Below, piece after piece: positions 1 to 14,100 of a stretch of 64,000 bases of DNA. The notes beneath the pieces are model-generated. The model saw nothing but the letters and a program-made list of their open reading frames with translations. It did no database searches and had not been told where the DNA came from. The position numbers and the translations under genes are program-made. Each line of letters starts with the position of its first letter. Within the stretch, counting starts at the first letter, position 1. This DNA is from Anisus vortex (taxonomy: Eukaryota > Mollusca > Gastropoda > Planorbidae): the NCBI GenBank assembly GCA_949126835.1, contig OX421497.1:25452112-25516111 (forward strand), written 5' to 3'.

Positions 1-1750
1 CTAAATATCCCATTTTAATTCTAATTTGGCTGTGTAGTGTATTCAATTGAATGAACTAGTTCTTGTTTTAAACCATGTAAATACATTTGTTGATCATGTC
101 AGTGTTAGCACTTTTATAAAGAAACAAACATGAGCCATTGTTTTGTCTTGTGTGTAGAAATGTAGATCTGTCTGTGCAAATATGTGACAAGCCTTATGTT
201 TGATAAGAACTATATTATCATTCCATTCTCTGTAACTCATTTATTGTGTGAATACTCACTAAGATCACTGTTATAACTTTGTGTAAGACTATAGATTGAA
301 CAATGGGACAAATCTTGGTTTTCCCTATTTATTATTTATCAATGTATATTTTTCTAGAAACTACATTCTGGCAGGTTCAAAGGATGAATTAGAAGTTTGT
401 TAAGTTCTAAAATTTGTTTTACTTATAATTTAATAGATAGGTAATGGTTATCTTCTTTTCAGACATGTTACAGACGCTCCTTCTATACAGAAGATTATTG
501 CGTAAGATGCTTAACTGTGGTTTGAGTCTAGTCTTGCATTTTGGTTAGTGTTTTAAATGATATTTTCCTGGTTTGAGCAGGCAACCTATGATCGGATGCC
601 ACTCTTGAAGAAAGAGAACATGTGCATTTTTTCTTGCATATGGAATATGAAAAGTATTTTTATTGTTGTGTCTAACTAAGCTTTGAGAATGTTGTTGTGT
701 TTTTATGCTTTATGTTATGAATTATTACTACTTCACTCTTTGCGTTTCTTTCCTCTAACATTATACAGCAGTTTATTCTCTGAAGCAGGTTACTTTCTGC
801 ATTCTAAACTTCAAATCTAATAATGAAATGATCAAATTTGTTGTTTTGTTTGGGGCTATTAATTTGTAGTGCATGTTCTGTTAGTTTTCTAAATTAAAAA
901 ATGTCAATGTTAGATCTGTTTTTTTGTTGGTTAATGCCCAGATCTTTGAAGATGCAATAAATAATCTGTAATTAATCCTGCAGCCAGGTGTTGTTAATCT
1001 TTATACCTTCAACACATTATCACTATCATAAAATATCTCAGGATAGTTTCATCTTTTGTGTCATGAATAAAAGAGAACGGTAATTGTTTTAAAATGATAT
1101 CACCTAACATTGGTTGATAATTTGAGGCTAGAAAAATGAGTATTTAGTTCAATAGATTTACAGGTTTAAAAAAAAACTTAAACAATGCTACTTCAACTAA
1201 GTTTTCCTCACAACTGTAAATATTATATATATTTTTGTTTAAATAGCAGCTAAAAAAAATTTGTATACACAATTTTACATAAGGAGTTAGTGAAAGTATG
1301 GGAAAACTGACTTGTTCTTTAGAGTTAGTGAAAGTTTGTGGAAACTGACAATTAAAAAGTTTGGGAATTTTGATATAATTATAATAGACAAAGCAGTGAG
1401 AAAAATATTTATAAAAAGAAAGAATTAAAATATTAATTATGTCAATAAGGTGTTCTTAACTCCTATCAGGTTGTTCTTTTATAATTATTCAAAAAGTTGT
1501 ACAAGACTAAGGAAATGTTCAAATTGGACTACCTATATACATTACCAGTTAAGACAATTCCTACTTGTAGACATACATACTAGTAGGCTATATATTGGTT
1601 TGTGAATTATTTGTGTATATAATATAATTTGTGAAATGTTTAGGTCTCTTCCAATGATTTAAGAGTAAAAACTCTAGTACTTATCAGTTGAAGGGACCAT
1701 TGCAATAGATTATGTTTTAACAATTTATGTACGGTATATCACCAAAATGA
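1..1750 (+). other. T-rich non-coding stretch, possible 3' end of a plus-strand gene
   Basis: I see no convincing coding exon here. The plus strand is clearly T-rich, whereas from about 1750 onward it becomes A-rich. A canonical AATAAA lies at 956-961. U-rich composition followed by a polyadenylation signal fits the 3' UTR of a plus-strand gene lying to the left of the window, but this is inference from composition alone; an intron or intergenic spacer would look similar. The only recognised repeat is the copy at 468-583. Confidence 0.25.
468..583 (-). repeat. Dispersed repeat R2 (hairpin-tailed), minus copy
   Basis: This copy reads, on the minus strand, as the family whose better copies lie at 18766-18899 and 41434-41559. 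It starts near a 'GAACAAACCAAGAAAACC'-like head, passes 'GCAAGACTAGAC', and ends in the tail 'GACGCAATAATCTTCT..AGAAGGAGCGTCTGTAA'. The tail is shared with SINE family A. No tRNA-like A/B boxes are seen in the head. Confidence 0.6.
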
Positions 1751-3453
1751 GTCAATAAATTGAAATTAAAGAATTTATTTATTCTGCAAAATGACTACAA
1801 TGAAAAAGAAAAAGCAAGACAATCTAAAACAAAAGTGCCACCTCAAACATCTTAAGAATGCCATTTATAACAAAATGTGTTGACAATACGTCACCTGCTC
1901 CTTTTTTACAGATACAATAAAAAATACTTCTTACAAGACATCTCAACAAAAAAGTAACATTTTCTTATTTTCCCAAAAAATAGATTTACAAAAAGATATT
2001 ACTAACATAACATAATTTAATTCACATGTTAAACATTTTTTAAAGGAAAATAATTTAGAGATGTTAAACAATAATCAGAAATTCAATTTTGAAAGGGAGA
2101 TTTTTCTGTTTCATTGTAAGGTAATCTTTTACCTCAAGCTCCTCTCAATTTTATGACTTCTGCAGGACAAAAAAAATGATGTCGGCTTTGCACGCATTAG
2201 GACATTGTACCTTGCAAACTTTAACTTAACTTGAATTTTTTGTTTAATAATGCCAGATTTTCACCTTCAATATGGTATGAACAAAACCATTTTGGCTTAC
2301 TGGCCTGTGGTGTCACAGGGTGCGGGGGTGTTTCCTTTGAATCTCAACTTTGTATCAAGGACAAAAAAGAGATGATTAGTTTTTAAATCAAATTTTTTAC
2401 TAACATTAATCAGCTATGGAAATATATTAATATCAAAATCCCTAATTTAGATTTCAATTTATAAAACAATATTTCCCAGAGAAAATACTAGTTAAGTCAA
2501 GAAATTTTTTTTCTAATTTAATTATTATTTTATTTTAAAACAAAAGATATTTTTAAAAATCTGGCTAAGCAAAACTTAAAACCTTCCACAGGATATGATT
2601 ATCTTTACAAAATCTAGTTTATTAATCCTATTGATAAAGAAGAAAAAAATCTGTAAGATTATGATTAGAGAACAATTAATAACAACAAAAAATGGTAATA
2701 AATTAATGATGAACATAACAATGGGATGGAAAAATACACATGATAACTCATTGCTGTTCACTCATTCTAAGTATCTTACAGAATCTGAAGTTAACAGAAA
2801 AAAAAATTGATATCATGAAATAATTGACACACATTTTGCTGTCAATATTAGTGTAACTGTATGTACAGAAAAGTGTCACTTTAAACCATATAGTAAAGCT
2901 AGTATTAAAGTTATGGAACAAAATAGAAACATAATGACTTTTTTTGCATTGTATTATTCAGGTTGATTTGCTAATTGAAATAAAAACTCAATACTTACAA
3001 TAATTTATTTTTATCCATAAAATGAAACCTGTGCAATAATTTGCATTGAACAATAAAAGACTAGACAGTAACAACTGATGCACCTCTACAATGGTAGATT
3101 TTTATATTGGTATTCATATTTGACTCCAAGTGAAATATGTGTGTAAAATAAATTAATTACTATATATTATATATATATAGAGACAACAACACAAGTTAAA
3201 TCATATAAAATGTAACTTGATTAATTTATACCACAATAAAAAAAAATGTCTTGTATTCATAATTCACACAGCAGGAACAACATGATACTGATACCACTGA
3301 AAGCAACATCACTACACTATATGTACAGTTTCTCTGATTCAAGTAAAAAGCTGCAGATTAGCCAAACAATAGCTTAGGGACTAAATTATGGAAAGAATAC
3401 TTGCTCAAACGTATTAATTATATATCCGATACTGATTATAACCCAAAAGAGAT

Positions 3454-3708
3454 ATGAAACACCTCCAGATTGACCCAATCAGTTGGGAGATCATGGCGCA
3501 AGATAGGCCCACTTGGAGAGCAGGAATGAAAGAAGGTTCAAGGCTCGCGGGAGAGGAGCACGCCAGGAAAAAGAAGGTGGTGAAAAATGCGGTCCCCTCC
3601 ACTACATTCAACTGCAGCAAGTGTGACCGTGCCTGTACATCCAGGATTGGCCTCTTTAGCCACATGAAGGCCTGCAAGGGAATTAGATCGTCTCTCGAGA
3701 CGTAAAAA
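3454..3708 (+). pseudogene. 3' end of a non-LTR retrotransposon ORF2 with terminal C2H2-like finger
   Basis: An open frame of about 83 codons ends in a Cys-x2-Cys..His-x4-Cys-type motif ('CSKCDRACTSRIGLFSHM'). It is preceded by an 'AQDRPTWR' block. Both are typical of the last 60-80 residues of endonuclease/reverse-transcriptase polyproteins of RTE-like or related LINEs. No RT domain precedes it, so it is a 5'-truncated insertion rather than a host zinc-finger gene. The related tail at 43437-43633 supports this. Reading frame intact to its stop. Confidence 0.65.
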
Positions 3709-6700
3709 GCAGACGACGACTGATTATACTGACTATACATTCAGCTAAAGCACATCATAGTTACAAATTAGATTTTTCTTTGACAATGTGACCAAAACTA
3801 TTTTTGTGTATAGGTTAATACTACACAGTCAAATTTTTTTTGTTAGTTCTTTTAGCAAGCACTTGCAATATGAAATAATGCAAAGAAAACAAATAACATC
3901 GATTGTGTACGTAATTGCATTTACAAAAGCAATTACAAATAATTTGTATTAATCCTTTTTATTTTGGTGTTTACTTCAAAGTATGATGTGTTAAAAACTT
4001 TAAAAAAATAACTGTAATATTGTGACTTTGGCACCTTACTATTGGTTTAAAAAAAATAATCTCACACTTTGGTTCAATAAAAATTATTATTTTGAACCCT
4101 TCAAGCAACATACAATTTACAACAGTCACTGTCAGAGCATGAATAAATTTAGTGAAAATTCATAACATACCACATTCATCAAGACAAATACATTTTTCTC
4201 TTCAAATCAATTGAATTGTTCAAAACAAACCCAATGTTGACAACAAATTCAGGTGACAACAAAACATTCATTTTATCCAAACATCAAAAACAAAAACTGG
4301 TGGGAAAAAAGTCTGAACAAAATTCTCCTAGAAAAAAAAATTCCAACAAAAAAATGAAATAAATAGTGTACAAGAAAGACTGGTGGTGATTCAATAATTT
4401 AGTTTGTTCAATATATATATTTGTTAGACTGGTGAAATATTTCACAGCATTTGACTGCATGTGGGTCTGACTGAGTGTTGTAGAATATTTGGTTTTTATT
4501 TTTTAACTTGACACAAAGTTCATGAAAGAAAAATTGATATGAAAAAAAAAATGCCCAATTTTATAAACTATAAAAAAGCAAAAAAAAAAGCTTCCTCACT
4601 GTAGCAGGGATATTATTGAATGACATAAAACTGCTGGTGAGATGTGTGCAATATTTCACACAGCTCTGAGCAAACTAATTAAACAAACATGGTAAAAAAA
4701 CTTTACATAGATATACTCAAAACATGACTTTGATAAGAGCCATCGTAATAAATATAACACCATATAGGTTTTTAAAAGATGATTTTCAAAAACTTGTGTA
4801 TATTAAAAAAATAATTACCACAAAGTAAAGAAATTGTCTGATGTTAAATGAGGAAATATAAAATACTTTTCAATAATGTGCCATTCATAGTTCAAGTGCA
4901 GTAATTAAGTTTCATTTTCAATAATTTCATAATTTTGTATTCTTCCCATTCTGAGTATTTTAAAGACATTATTGTATACTGAAATAAATTTTTTAATGAC
5001 AAAAAAACAACTTCTAAGTGATCACATAGTACCAATTATATAAACTTGGCTTTTAAAGGTCTGTATAAATACTTGGGTATAAATTGAGAAAGTTCATTGT
5101 AAACTTCATTTTAAAACACAAAGTTGACTTATCCATGGGTCAGTGCTAGCTTCAATAAAAATTGTGTACATCAAATAATTAGACAATATTGTATGTAGTT
5201 TATGGATAGTGCTAGTACCTGGTAGACTAGAAGGTGTATTTACTGGTGCACATTGAATCAGATTCTTCGTGCCAAGCTTCAGTTGTTATCACTGACTAAT
5301 GGGCCATCAAACCTATATTATATAGCATTTACCTGATATTACCAACAGTCTAGGCATAATGACTCTCATCTGAATACATCTGTTGTCTCATAGAACATTA
5401 TAAATAATACAATTGAAAAAAACAATTGAAAAAAATCACAGAATTTTTATATTTTCAACCCTGACTTATCCCAAATTCAAAGCATTCTAGGTTTTAAAAA
5501 AATGCTTTTGACTTTTTAATGAGGTTGACTTATTGAGAATGTATGGTAGGCATTCAATGGAAGCAATGATCACGACAAAAATATAAATACATTTGGCAAC
5601 TACTGACTAGCACATTGATTTGTAAAAAAAACTTTTACAGATATAGTGTCAATGTTGATGAGTAAAAAGATCACTTTCAAAACCTGGCAGTAGCAAAACG
5701 CAAGAAAAAATCTAGCACATTAAAAAAATTTCTGTAAGACTTGACACTTTGAACACGAGAGACAAAAGCCATAGATGGAAAATATTACAACAAGAGCATA
5801 AGGGTTCACTGGCAGTCAAACTAAATAGTTACTGTACATATTCATTTAAAGTTACCTAAATAACCTGACACACTCAACTGTACACATGGGAACATGTAAA
5901 GTGTTTGGACACAAAATGATCATAATAATATGTTTGGAAACCTTACAAGAATAGATAACAAGAAGAAAATATCAACAGGATACTAGAAGAAAAGACAAGT
6001 CTTTTGGTTATTTTGAGAAACTGACGACATGAAAAGTACAGGGGAAGATGATACAATCAGTAATTATTGAAACTGTACATTTTTTTCTAATGATAAAGAT
6101 AAAACATTAAAGAATGTTACATGTATTTACATATTGAAATACAATATTGAAAAGACTAATGTTAAAGCTGGCAAAAAAACTTAAAAAAAAAATGTTATGG
6201 AAAATACCATACAATGTAAAAAAAACCAATAACAACAACCTGTACATTCTCCAAAATAAAATGATACAAATAAAGTTTTGTAACAATTGTAATAAAAAGA
6301 AATATTTTATTTTAATATCTTTGATACTGAATGTAAACACTAAAATATCTTTACAATCTCCAGATTGTTGCTTGCTCACCATTTTGAAAAACTTTTAGAC
6401 AAAAAAATATGTGAAGAAAAAATGGAATGGACACAAAAATTCATGGATTTCAGTGGAAAATGAAATGTCAAGGTCAAACAAATACATCAATTGTCAACCT
6501 GAAAGCCATAAATAAAATAAATACTGGATGTAAAGCCAAACACTCACAAAAAAAACTTGAGAAAATAGATTCAATATAAATTCTATTTATGACGAGAGAG
6601 AGAGAAAATGGGGTCACTATTGTTAAGCCTTGCAAATGTTTGCTTGTTAGAAATATCTCTCAAAATGTGTGATGTCAATTTGAAGGAAACAAACTGAACT

Positions 6701-6964
6701 GTGCCATGTTTTTTTATATACAAGTCAGTGTACAAGAAATAAAAAAAAAAATTGTACAATAATAACATTTGTAAGATGAAATTTAAGATAGACAAGATAA
6801 TACGATTAGATTAAAATATAAAAAAATACTGACAAATGCTCCATTTTTTCTAAACTGATAAATACAAGAATACACAGTAATACATTGAAAAAATAGTCTA
6901 ATTAATCAAGAAATATTTAAAGGGTACTATGATTCAACTTTATATTGTGTAAAATTGCCTGGAT

Positions 6965-8100
6965 CTATAGACGTAAGATGTGCCACATTGAATGTATTAC
7001 TTTTTCCTATCTTAGATCTATAGACGTAAGATGTGCCACTTTGAATGTATTACTTTTTCCTAGCTTAGATCTATGGACGTAAGATGTGCCACTTTAAATG
7101 TATTACTTTTTCCTAGCTTAGATCGATAGACGTAAGATGTGCCACTTTGAATGTATTACTTTTTCCTATCTTAGATCTATAGACGTAAGATGTACCACTT
7201 TAAATGTATTACTTTTTCCTAGCTTAGATCGATAGACGTAAGATGTGCCACTTTAAATGTATTACTTTTTCCTAGCTTAGATCTATGGACGTAAGATGTG
7301 CCACTTTGAATGTATTACTTTTTCCTATCTTAGATCTATAGACGAAAAATGTGCCACTTTGAATGTATTACTTTTTCCTAGCTTAGATCTATGGACGTAA
7401 GATGTGTCACTTTGAATGCATTACTTTTTCCTAGCTTAGATCTATGGACGTAAGATGTGTCACTTTGAATGTATTACTTTTTCCTAGCTTAGATCTATGG
7501 ACGTAAGATGTGTCACTTTGAATGTATTACTTTTTCCTAGCTTAGATCTATGGACGTAAGATGTGTCACTTTGAATGTATTACTTTTTCCTAGCTTAGAT
7601 CTATGGACGCAAGATGTGTCACTTTGAATGTATTACTTTTTCCTAGCTTAGATCTATGGACGTAAGATGTGTCACTTTGAATGTATTACTTTTTCCTAGC
7701 TTAGATCTATGGACGTAAGATGTGTCACTTTGAATGTATTACTTTTTCCTAGCTTAGATCTATGGACGTAAGATGTGTCACTTTGAATGTATTACTTTTT
7801 CCTATCTTAGATCTATAGACGAAAAATGTGCCACTTTGAATGTATTACTTTTTCCTAGCTTAGATCTATGGACGTAAGATGTGTCACTTTGAATGTATTA
7901 CTTTTTCCTATCTTAGATCTATGGACGTAAGAGGTGTCACTTTGAATGTATTACTTTTTCCTAGCTTAGATCTATGGACGTAAGATGTGTCACTTTGAAT
8001 GTATTACTTTTTCCTAGCTTAGATCTATGGACGTAAGATGTGTCACTTTGAATGTATTACTTTTTCCTAGCTTAGATCTATAGACGTAAGATGTGCCACC
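6965..8100 (-). repeat. 53-bp tandem array, about 21 units, at the stop codon of the membrane-protein gene
   Basis: Units repeat every 53 bp (for example the 'ACG' of consecutive units at 6971 and 7024) and are roughly 90-98% alike. Each carries an AGATCT site and the core 'GTAAGATGTGTCACTTTGAA'. A variant 'GACGAAAAATG' unit occurs at 7341 and again at 7818, exactly nine units apart, pointing to block duplication inside the array. The last unit runs into the terminal coding exon (stop codon at 8102-8104). On the minus strand the unit aligns with the end of that exon (AAAAGTGATAACTTTTAG..GGCACATC versus AAAAAGTAATACATTCAAAG..GGCACATC). A single diverged unit lies in an intron of the same gene at 14679-14732. 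Confidence 0.9.
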
Positions 8101-8101
8101 T

Positions 8102-11100
8102 CTAAAAGTTATCACTTTTCCCTTGGTTGGACCGTGTTACAAGACGAGTGATAAATTTTCCTCTCTGGAACTGTCCTTGAGTTCTAATGGCTCTCTGTGC
8201 ATTCCCATCAGCTAATGGAGACACAGCTCGGGCTGGTTTTACCTGAACAAAGAAATCATGGAATGGTTACACCTCTCTATATATGTAAAAACTAGATCTA
8301 TCAAACCTTTACAATTTACTTTTAGTGGGTAAAGTTCTTAGTATGTAGCAAATTTATTTGCCAGCTAATGAGACCAAATTCATTGATATCTAATGACATG
8401 AATGTTATATATTTAAGTTGTGTACACAAAACTAATCACCAAGTATTATTTTTTTAGTTTTAGATAAACCAGAGATAATGTTAAATGGAGTTATTGTCAT
8501 TTTATTTCATTCAATGTGTTCAACATGTTTTCTGGTTTTCTCAACTTTTGTGTACTGTTGAGCAGTCTGTTTTGTTTATATAGTAGGTTTATACTGTGCA
8601 AAATGTTGTTTTATTGTTTCTTTTGTTGCATTGTGATATAAATGTATATAACTTCTGTATGGAGCCCATGTTGACATATAAAAAAATTTATTTCAAATTT
8701 TAAGGGCATTAGCGCAAAATTAATGGCCCACAAAAGAATGTTTTCAATATAATTGTACCTGCAGGGTTTTCTTCTTCAATTGTTCAGCATCATTGTTCTC
8801 CTCGGCTATTGTTTGCAGGCTAGACCGGGTCAGCACTGGGTTGGTGTAAGCGTACGGCGGTAAGCTAGGATCATACATTGAAGGTGAGCCAGACGGGGAT
8901 GGCGCTGGTGAGCTGTAGGAGAAGCTGTCCTCAGGCTGATACATCTGTCTGTAGGCTTGGTCTTCACTGAAGATTGATCCATAGGTCTGACAAAACAAAA
9001 TAATGAATCTTTATTTACAAACTCAATTGAATGGGGCTGGATATTACAGCTTAACAATTAAATCATCTTACTTTGTGATGACCACAGGGAATAAATATTT
9101 CATAACTTTTACATTTAGGTAAAAAAAAAATTGTCACATTTATGTAACAAAAATTTAGGCTCAGACCTTATTGATCCTAGGGGCTATTGAAGCAGCCTGC
9201 AACATTTTCAATAGTCATGGTATGGAAGAAACTGTGGCTAGCATAATGCCCAGTCTTTCCCCAACTAATATCACATTAATTTTATAAGTTTTTCCCTGGT
9301 CAAGTTGGAAATTGGTTACTTTATAAAATACTGCATAAGATCTCTTTTTTTATATTGTATTTTTTTTAGAGAATTTGAATGGTTTCATTTTTTTAAAAAC
9401 CTAGATCAACGTAAACTTTAGTTGACACTTTCTTGACCCAAGGATGACAATTTCTTCTTCTATTAGCCAGTCTGCAGAGCTGTTTGCTCTTTTGCAGTCA
9501 ATGCCAGACAAACATATTTACATGTCAGTTGTTCAATACTGCTCTATAGTGTGTTGGTAAAGGTAGGTTGAGGGGGAAGTAAGGTGTATCTGAGGGGATG
9601 AGAATTTCATCATGTAAAAATGTGATAGCTGACCCTTCACATATAATTTACAGCAGTGTTGAAAGAGAGCCAGTCTGTTATAATTACTCACCACATCTTC
9701 ACTGTAGCCAGGGAAGAAGTCATCTTTCTCAGATGCTGTGACATGAGGCTGGAACACAACCAACATGATCCAGATTGGCAGCAACAGTTTCAATATCTGC
9801 AGCATATACACACATGGAAATGTTGACATGCAGGGTAGAAACATATTTATTTTGCAGTTATTTTAATACCAGAAAATGTATTTCATTAACCCCTAACTTC
9901 CCGTATCGCCCGATTCCTTTTTGTCCCATATCGCCCGCTAGATACCCATAGTAAAAAACTGATATTTTGGACCCTAAAAATGTGGATTACAATGATAAGC
10001 AGGAAATGCAAGGCAGTAGAAATGTTCTACTTCCTGTTGCTTTTTATAGAAACGAAATGAACGGACAATTAATATTTCTTTAGATGTTTTAATAATGTAG
10101 TACTTGTAAGCCCAAATGTGGGCCTAATTTAGATCGCCTAATATTATTTCACTCTAAGAGTAATTAAAGAACTTAAACTTAAAAGCGATATTCAGCATGT
10201 ATTAAATTAGCGATTAAAACAGTGTAAAAGCAGAAATAATTGTTTGTAGGCCTAAATCAAGTCGTGATTTAAAAAAATCGCTAGGAACCAGCCGCACACA
10301 TATGTCAGGCCCCATTTTTCATGGTTTTATTTATTTTCTTCTCAAAGCACACAAACAAACACATACATATTTGATATTAAAAGAACAGGAATTAATTTTT
10401 GTACAAGATAAACTTTATTTTAAAATGAATTGATACATATTTAAGCAGAATAATTAAATTTTTGAATGGTCCGATATTTAGCCGGCAAGAGCTATTTGCC
10501 TTACATTGGGAAAATAAGGAGGTTTTTATGTCGTGACCCTGGGAAGTTAATGGTTAAAAATATCACCCAAAATATCACCCAAAGAGACACATAAATGGTG
10601 TTATATATATATTACTTCATGTAATAAATTCAACTCTTAAGATAAGTATTAACAGAGTAAGGAGATCCATGCTTTTAATGGTTTCTCGTAGTTAAAAACA
10701 AAGAGAAAAAAAAAAAACTTGATGCAAGATACAATAAAGAAAAAAACAACAAGTTATATTGAAAGTTAAACATTACCATAAAGGTGACCAGAAGTGGTGA
10801 ATAAACAATTTGTTCATAAGACTGAAACAGGAGAAAAAAAAATTTGTTCAAAATTGTGATTAATTTTTAAGACCAAAATAAAAATTATTTTTTTTAAATT
10901 TCAGATTCTTCTATTAGATCTAAGAGTTTAACTTTGAAAGCAACAAAAAAAATGTTTAGAAAAAAACAACTTACAAATATTGCACTGCATCCTGTTTCTC
11001 TGTCACCCACTGCAATCAAAGAGAGTAAATTAATTATTATGAATGGAGCAGCATGTCGACATGAAACTTTGGTATGAATAATTACATCCATTAGTGCAGA

Positions 11101-14100
11101 GATATCAAAAGTTAACAAAAAAAATTATCTATAAAAAAAATGCTTACAAATCTGAAGTGTTACATCATAGATAAATGTGCCGAATGCTGACAACTCAAAG
11201 ACAATTACAATGCTGAAATACAAGAGTTGAAAAAATGTTTAATCCTCAGAAAATATTTTTTTCAGCTCTTAAAATCTGATCCTATTATCTAAAAGGTATA
11301 GGCCTAAATAAGATATTTACTATCAGAAAATGAAGAGAAATTCTAGCATCACCTAGAAACAATATCATAGGAATTTTGTTTAGCAGTTTTAGGTGATGAT
11401 AGCTTTTATAACAGTAACAGATTATTGATAAATAGAAGAAACTGACCACCACAAGTCTCTTTTCTGTGACCAGCGCACAGAGCCCAGGGTACTGATTTCA
11501 TTCAATCTGCGAGTGATGTAAAATCCAGACACACTAAAGAGTTGGACGACTAAAAGTTCAGCTCCGGACAATGCCAGCCAATATGGTGCTGGAAAAATTT
11601 TTTTTAATATATTTTTTTAATAAAAATTTTGGGTGGTGCATTTTATCCACTCAACATAGTTGTAAAAAAAAGCACTTCTCTATCGTCCAAATTATCACCC
11701 GTACTGGTGATGCAAAACGACCAGGATATGCGTAGGCCTACATTTGAGTAGGTCCACTAACCTATTTTTTGCTTACCTGGCACCAAAAACCTTAAAAATA
11801 GGTCCTTTTCAATTGGCTTCTCAAGCATGTAAATATAATTTAAACGTAACCAAATTTATATAGAACAAACTTCATTGACATGTCTATAAAGTATTTGTTT
11901 CTTGAGTTTGTATTTAAGAAATATCTTGAACTTCATTGATTATGGGGTGTTCTCGTGTTCAAGTGAAAAGCATTTAATAGTTGTAGAACAAAAAAATCTT
12001 CTGCATCAAAAGAGCATCTGTAAGATAATAATACTGCGCTAGCCATTGTGCAAGTAGTTGCATTTGCAATCATAAGAAAGCATGCATTACTAAGGCTCCA
12101 TTGGTCTTTTACAGCATTTAAATATAATTAAAACAATAACATTTATATAGCTATGACATTTGATGTGTCTTTTTTTAGTTTGTTTTGATAATTAGTATGT
12201 TAGAGATAAGCCTAAAGAGAGAAAATTGCCGCTGTGCGGTTGTCAAGTTTGGAATCATAAAAAAAAAAGAAAGATGTGCACTGGCCTAACCTTCATTTAT
12301 TTGTTTGTATTATCCATGACTGAAAACTATTTGTAAGAAAAGTTAGCATATTTCTTGTAATATTTATGTTTAAAAACATTGATAAATTTAATACCAAAAA
12401 AGGGCAGTGTGACTCCAAAGATTATAATGCAACCCATCTGCAAGTCAACAAAAAAATTAAATATAACTTAAATCAGGCAACCTATACACTGTTTCTGCCA
12501 ATACGCGAGTATATACAGTAGTCAAAATAACATTAGTGTTAAGTTTGTTAGACATTTTCTCATCCTTAGAAAAATCTTTCAGCATAGTTGCCAACTATTC
12601 AGGATTTAGAAAGAGTGATCATTCTTGCACAAGTAGGGATAAGAACTGTCTTATGTAAAATCAATTCATGTTTTGCATATAAACCTACATGATTTCAAAA
12701 CAATCAAAATTTAACAATTAGTAAAATAGATTTTTACAAGTCCAGTACAGTGTATGCAAACAACAGACCAAAACTATAGCGGTATTCTCTGCCTCCTCAC
12801 CTGCCATTTTATTTAATCTCTTAGATTTTCTATTTTTAAATACAATTATAAATTATATTTAGAAAGTTGGCAAATTATATTTTCCTACCTTTAAACTCAA
12901 ACAATACTCACCAAAACACTCTACATGTGTAGATTCAATGTTGAATATTCCAAGAGAGGTAATGATGGTAAAGTACAAAACAGCCAGAAAAAGGAATGGA
13001 TACATAAATCTGAAAAAAAAACAAGTGTTTGATGTTTTTACATTGTCATGGAGTAATATAAGAGCCAACTCAATCATAAACCTTCTAGCCATCTTAAGGT
13101 TGTAGTGCTAGATATATTTAACAAGTAGAGATGGTTCAAATCATGACACTAACATTGAAATGCCCACAATTTGGGCACATGTTTTCTGTTTTATGTCTGC
13201 AATGTAAATTTTTTTTTAAATGCTATATATTATGGATGTGTGGGCATTATACAAAATCAAATGAGTCAAAGCTGAAATGAGAGAGAGAGATTGCGCAATC
13301 ACAAGAATAAGATCCTATAAGATCCTAATAAGATTGTCATAAGCATGGCCAAACTGGACATAGCATTGGGCATTCAACTATACCTGATATACTGTTTATA
13401 TTTCCCCGAATAATAAAAACACACACACAAGTACATACAGATAAGAAAACATAAAAATGTTTCTTTCAAGAAATGTTAAACTTTTTATTAAATACCAGGG
13501 ACATGATCAGTTTTGACAAAGTCCAAACTACTGCAATAGAGCATTTGCTGCAATAGACGTGGCTTAGATTTCTAGATGACAAGTAAATAGCAGCCATGAT
13601 AGTGATGATGTTGAAGAACATTGTTATTTAACATGTCTATTTTACACGCAAAATATAAGGAATTGGTTTGCATAAATCGTGATATTTACTAGTATATACT
13701 AGTCCTTAGTAGTCAGTCAACTAAGTCATCAAACTTGAGGCTTTTATAGTTTTTTTAATAGCTCTTGTGAAACATAGCACAGCCTGCTTCATGTTTTACT
13801 TTTAAATAGTAAGTTAAGATAGGCTAACTTTCGACAATCGACATATTCAATTGAATATTCTGCATTGATTATTAATGGTTTAAATTTTAGCTTTGAATGT
13901 TAATTTTCACCGCATGACAGTGTTTTATATATGTTTTTCATCATATTGTTGAAATTATGATATTTAAAATTAAAACCTTCTTAAGCCTATAGTAATACGG
14001 CTGCCCATTGTCACCACTAGACAAAGTAAACACACAGCACAAGCTTTTTGTCACGTGATTGCAAATGCTCTATTCCTTTAAGTTCCTTTAACGCATGTTG

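Larger units (their letters stand above)
1751..8101 (-). other. A-rich stretch, putative long 3' UTR of the membrane-protein gene
   Basis: The plus strand carries many A-runs (U-rich on a minus-strand transcript). It holds no coding exon I can defend and few repeats apart from the LINE tail at 3454-3708 and the 53-bp array at 6965-8100. It lies directly downstream of the stop codon of the minus-strand gene ending at 8102. Minus-strand AATAAA motifs occur near its far end (around 1768-1775). I infer a very long 3' UTR, which is not unusual for neuronal or membrane-protein genes in animals, but no splice or RNA evidence exists. Most of it may simply be intergenic. Confidence 0.3.

Noticed and set aside
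3414..3740. 108-codon minus-strand ORF with a hydrophobic stretch
   Set aside because: Antisense shadow of the LINE tail at 3454-3708.
6965..8100. CRISPR-like array
   Set aside because: Units are contiguous 53-bp repeats without variable spacers, in eukaryotic sequence.
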